This document shows, piece after piece, positions 61,891 to 64,000 of a DNA stretch of 64,000 bases (the stretch's first letter is position 1; the number at the start of each line of letters is the position of its first letter). Source of the DNA: Parietichytrium sp. I65-24A. Lineage: Eukaryota > Sar > Bigyra > Thraustochytrida > Thraustochytriidae. The notes under the pieces are model-generated. The model did no database searches. It was not told the DNA's origin and saw nothing but the letters and a program-made list of their open reading frames with translations. A program made the translations under genes and the position numbers. The stretch is from assembly GCA_012862575.1 (NCBI GenBank), contig BLSF01000025.1, forward strand, positions 492,196 through 556,195, read 5' to 3'.

Positions 61891-62359
61891 TCACGTGTAG
61901 GGTTGAACCAAAAGTTTGGCAACACATGCCTAATTCTTAGAATTTGGTGCCCGAACCTAAGACAACCTTGCGTTCTTGTGAGTATCAATGTCCAAGGAAG
62001 GCCAAATGAAAACTTGCTTGCCTTGCGCCAACCCTTCTGCAATCTGCATATGAACAGCCATGTCAGAGAGAACCAAATTTCTCGAGCTTAGAAATATTGG
62101 AGGCAGATCTGGCTTGCTGAACAGTTCGACGCCGTCTGACAAGGTGCGACTATTCAGCAAATCCAACGTCTGCTCCGACAAGACGCCGCGCCGAAGGTCG
62201 AGCACAATTTTAGCCAGCTGTCTGCCGCCTGGCGTTGGGAGGAAGCGATTCGCCTCGTACAGCTGGCACACGTCCATCTGGAGCCATTGTTGTCGCCCGA
62301 GAAGCTGGAGATTATTTTGTTGTCTCCTCTCGTCGAATCCTGCTGAGATAATGTCCGTT
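61891..62359. repeat. Second copy of the 469-bp exact duplication (contig overlap)
   Basis: Start of the right contig, repeating 61421-61889. Only one copy should be counted when interpreting genes here. Confidence 0.9.
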
Positions 62360-62555
62360 GTACACTCGTTTGGGTGGCTTTTCCAGAGTGGTGCTCCCAA
62401 AACGAGCTGCGAAGTGTCCCCGAAAGCAATGATGCACCTACCCCCGAAGCCTTCTGCTTGCGTGTTGGCGCAGTGTTGGCGCTCAATTTGGTGAACTGGT
62501 TGCTAATGACTGCCAAGAAATCACTAGAGATGAGGGAAGCAATTAGCGACAGAGC
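61957..62555 (-). pseudogene. PIF1-type helicase fragment with a frameshift
   Basis: The minus-strand reading begins ISSDFLAVISNQFTKLSANT, then after a +1 shift near 62440 continues GFGGRCIIAFGDTSQLVL, resembling the PIF1/RecD-like FGG..(V/I)..GD..QL motif. It then runs LYEANRFLPTPGGRQLAKIV, LDLRRGVLSEQTLDLLNSRT and a PPIFLSSRNLVLSDMAVHMQ strand, matching the RxGxL...LxxR and late N-containing motifs of PIF1 helicases. The P-loop and Walker B DE segments are missing upstream and the helicase C-terminus is cut after DIDTHKNARLS. PIF1-type helicases form the C-terminal half of Helitron proteins, so this may be a transposon relic. A truncated second reading at 61487-61889 is the assembly duplicate. 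Confidence 0.6.
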
Positions 62556-63638
62556 CTAATGACTCCCTAGGCCCTCTTGCCGTTAGAGGTGTGTTCGTGT
62601 GAGGAATGGTTGTGACAAAGGCGACTGCTTTGTTCTTGTTTCCAAGACTCCCGAGCTCTTTGGGCTCTCCGAAGTCGTAACGGATCCGCTTGACCTCGAC
62701 GCGGAGGAAGCTCCGTCTAAGCTCTTGAATGTCAACTGGCAACAACCTGAACACCGCGCCCTTGTGACTTGTTTCGGTGCATAAAAAACCTCTCCCACCT
62801 CCCCGAGCTGTTTCCTGCTCAAGGAAGTAGTAATCCGTTCCTCCCGAGCACCCCGCTTCCCATTTCCTAAGTGAAGCCACGAAGTGAGAGCGTAAACAAA
62901 CCCTATCGGAAGGTGGGGTGCCCATTTCCAGCGATTGCCTGCGCTTACGGTACCAGACGTTCGCCTTTTCCTCCCGGAGCTGCAAGCTTTCTTGCTCTCC
63001 GCAGAGGGAAATAAATCCGAGGCAGTGCAACAAACAGTACATCTACTTCAGGGTCGCTGTCGCCAACTACCTTGTTGAGCTCTGCCACGGTTCGAAAAGC
63101 AAGGCTCAAGCTCTAAAACTCGCCGCGGACAAACGCGCGCAAGTTTTCTTTGCGAGCTCCAACTGTATCGACGACTTCATGGTCCACGACAACATCGGCC
63201 ACAGACTCGCGCTTGCGCACAAAGACTTCCACTTTGCATGGCCCAACTCTTCCACTAAAAACAATCTCACGCCGAATCTGAACCAGCCATGTATGTCTAC
63301 AGACACACTGGGCTGGGTCGACCATCTAAGGAAAAGTATAGTCGGAATCCAGAGGTCCATCCGCGTCCACCCTGTCCATCCCAAAGAAAAGGAAGAAAAA
63401 AGAAAAGATTCAGTGCTTACGCACTTCTGAAAAGCTTCCGGACTTTCAAGAAGGGCGAAGGCCCAGATCTTCGTGAGCTGAGCCCGCATTTTCGCGACCG
63501 GAGTGCCCAACCCCGGCCAGTTCTTAGCCATCACTGGTTCCTTGGAGACTTTCTTCTGAACAGTAAAGTTGTGTTGTTAATTAAACTGAATAGATTTATT
63601 TTGCCTTCTTCTTTATTTCCAACTCGGTTGCGGAAACT
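62556..63638. other. 1.1-kb region with open frames on both strands, unassigned
   Basis: A + frame from 62930 to 63430 and a - frame from 63042 to 62524 both have fair composition but no ATG-based, domain-bearing model, and neither carries a P-loop that would complete the helicase. No gene is called. Confidence 0.3.
63383..63430 (-). repeat. Third, inverted copy of the GTGCGTAAGCAC-type repeat
   Basis: Read on the minus strand it gives CAGAAGTGCGTAAGCACTGA followed by a CT/T-rich tract with TTCTTCCTTTTCTTTGG, also present after the copy at 43932. The shared length is about 50 nt. Confidence 0.7.
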
Positions 63639-63989
63639 CTACGCTAGCAAGAAGGACAACACGACAGAGAGCATTGCAGACCCGGCGAAGAGGCGCCAAG
63701 CATTGCTTTTGCCGATTGCTGCTTCCGTCGTTGGCTGAGCCGTCGAAGGCGCTGTGGAATTCGAGGTGGTGGGCACTGTGGAATTCGAGGTGGTGGGCAC
63801 TGTGGAATTCGAGGTGGTTGTTGGTTGCGCTGTTGGTTCAGCCGTGAAAAAAGGCTTGGTTTCAAGAGTCAGATCGGACGCGATATACACCTCTGTCGAT
63901 GTATCGGTGCGATTTTCACACAGAAATCTCGCTCCTTCGTCCTCACAATAATAATCTCTGTGGAGGGTCATGTTTCCGTCTTCACTGAC
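63639..63989 (-). CDS. Last exon of a Thr/Ser-rich, probably GPI-anchored surface protein
   Basis: The frame ends at 63639 and extends up to an in-frame stop at the window edge. Just inside it, CCTAACCTAAG|GTCAGTG at 63990/63989 is a good 3' splice site, so this is likely the final exon of a gene continuing to the right. The product has a Cys-containing part with N-glycosylation sites (CEDEGARFLCENRTDTSTEV), a repetitive stalk with STVPTTSN units, and a hydrophobic end (AGSAMLSVVLSFLLA) with no basic tail, as for GPI attachment. The layout is the same as in the secreted protein at 46835-47743, suggesting a surface-protein family. Confidence 0.6.
   Translation of the reverse strand, partial: VSEDGNMTLHRDYYCEDEGARFLCENRTDTSTEVYIASDLTLETKPFFTAEPTAQPTTTSNSTVPTTSNSTVPTTSNSTAPSTAQPTTEAAIGKSNAWRLFAGSAMLSVVLSFLLA
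63753..63825. repeat. 24-bp tandem repeat in the stalk of the GPI-type protein
   Basis: GTGGAATTCGAGGTGGTGGG plus CACT repeats almost three times in frame, encoding STVPTTSN-type octapeptides. Such arrays change length easily. Confidence 0.9.
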
Positions 63990-64000
63990 CTTAGGTTAGG

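Noticed and set aside
61487-61927. Separate helicase-like gene at the first 469-bp copy
   Set aside because: It is the contig-overlap duplicate of 61957-62400 and crosses the N at 61890.
48587-62555. One intact Helitron spanning the DUF6570-like gene and the PIF1 fragment
   Set aside because: Both are on the minus strand but in the wrong order (helicase upstream of the N-terminal module), with an N join and three unrelated genes between; no HUH replicase was found.

Overview
This window is nuclear DNA from a eukaryote with compact genes. Long intronless reading frames (one of 13 kb) sit beside a few genes with short GT-AG introns of about 47-121 nt. The protein families present are a C-type lectin/cadherin/IPT giant receptor, a class C GPCR core, a WDR49/WDR64-type WD40 protein with an EF-hand, a type II NADH dehydrogenase, a sodium:solute symporter and a CXXC zinc finger. 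Together they suggest a unicellular flagellate-forming protist. A labyrinthulomycete/thraustochytrid-like stramenopile is my best guess; this is inference, because nothing in the window is taxonomically diagnostic. Two single-N positions (51558 and 61890) mark scaffold joins, and the second lies between two copies of the same 469 bp.

Left part (1-42 kb): this is a normal gene-bearing region. In order it holds a truncated CXXC zinc-finger protein (-), a small polar protein (-), the 4326-aa membrane receptor (-), a 7TM class C receptor core (+), a small two-exon gene (-), the WD40/EF-hand protein (+), NDH2 (-, one intron), a possible three-exon gene (+), a non-RD protein kinase (+), a solute symporter (-), a possible two-exon gene (+), a 7TM protein (+), an Ser-Asp repeat frame (+) and a multi-pass membrane protein (+). 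Intergenic stretches of 1-4 kb are AT-richer and carry only simple repeats.

Middle (42-51.5 kb): this part is rearranged and repeat-rich. A 1.9-kb block is tandemly duplicated. Each copy has a 103-bp tandem repeat, a TATA box and a gene for a 99-aa protein, and the two copies differ mainly by amino-acid replacements in the C-terminal half. Next come a secreted, probably GPI-anchored protein and a spliced or decayed gene with a Cys-rich knuckle and a region resembling DUF6570, a domain found next to Helitron proteins. A second copy of the Cys knuckle lies just upstream of that gene.

Right part (52-64 kb): this is a cluster of divergent P-loop NTPases. Two related GIMAP/AIG1-like proteins are transcribed away from each other across a repeat-filled 1.1-kb spacer. 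They are followed by an 1832-aa protein with an ankyrin-like segment, a glycine-rich linker, an NTPase domain that has lost its P-loop, a homologous domain that keeps it, and a beta-helix-like tail. The cluster ends in a frameshifted PIF1-type helicase remnant, the unmerged contig overlap, and the last exon of another probable GPI-anchored surface protein. The NTPase cluster is the best candidate for an undescribed system; by analogy to GIMAP/IRG proteins it could act in cell-autonomous defence or membrane remodelling, but no function is shown by the sequence.
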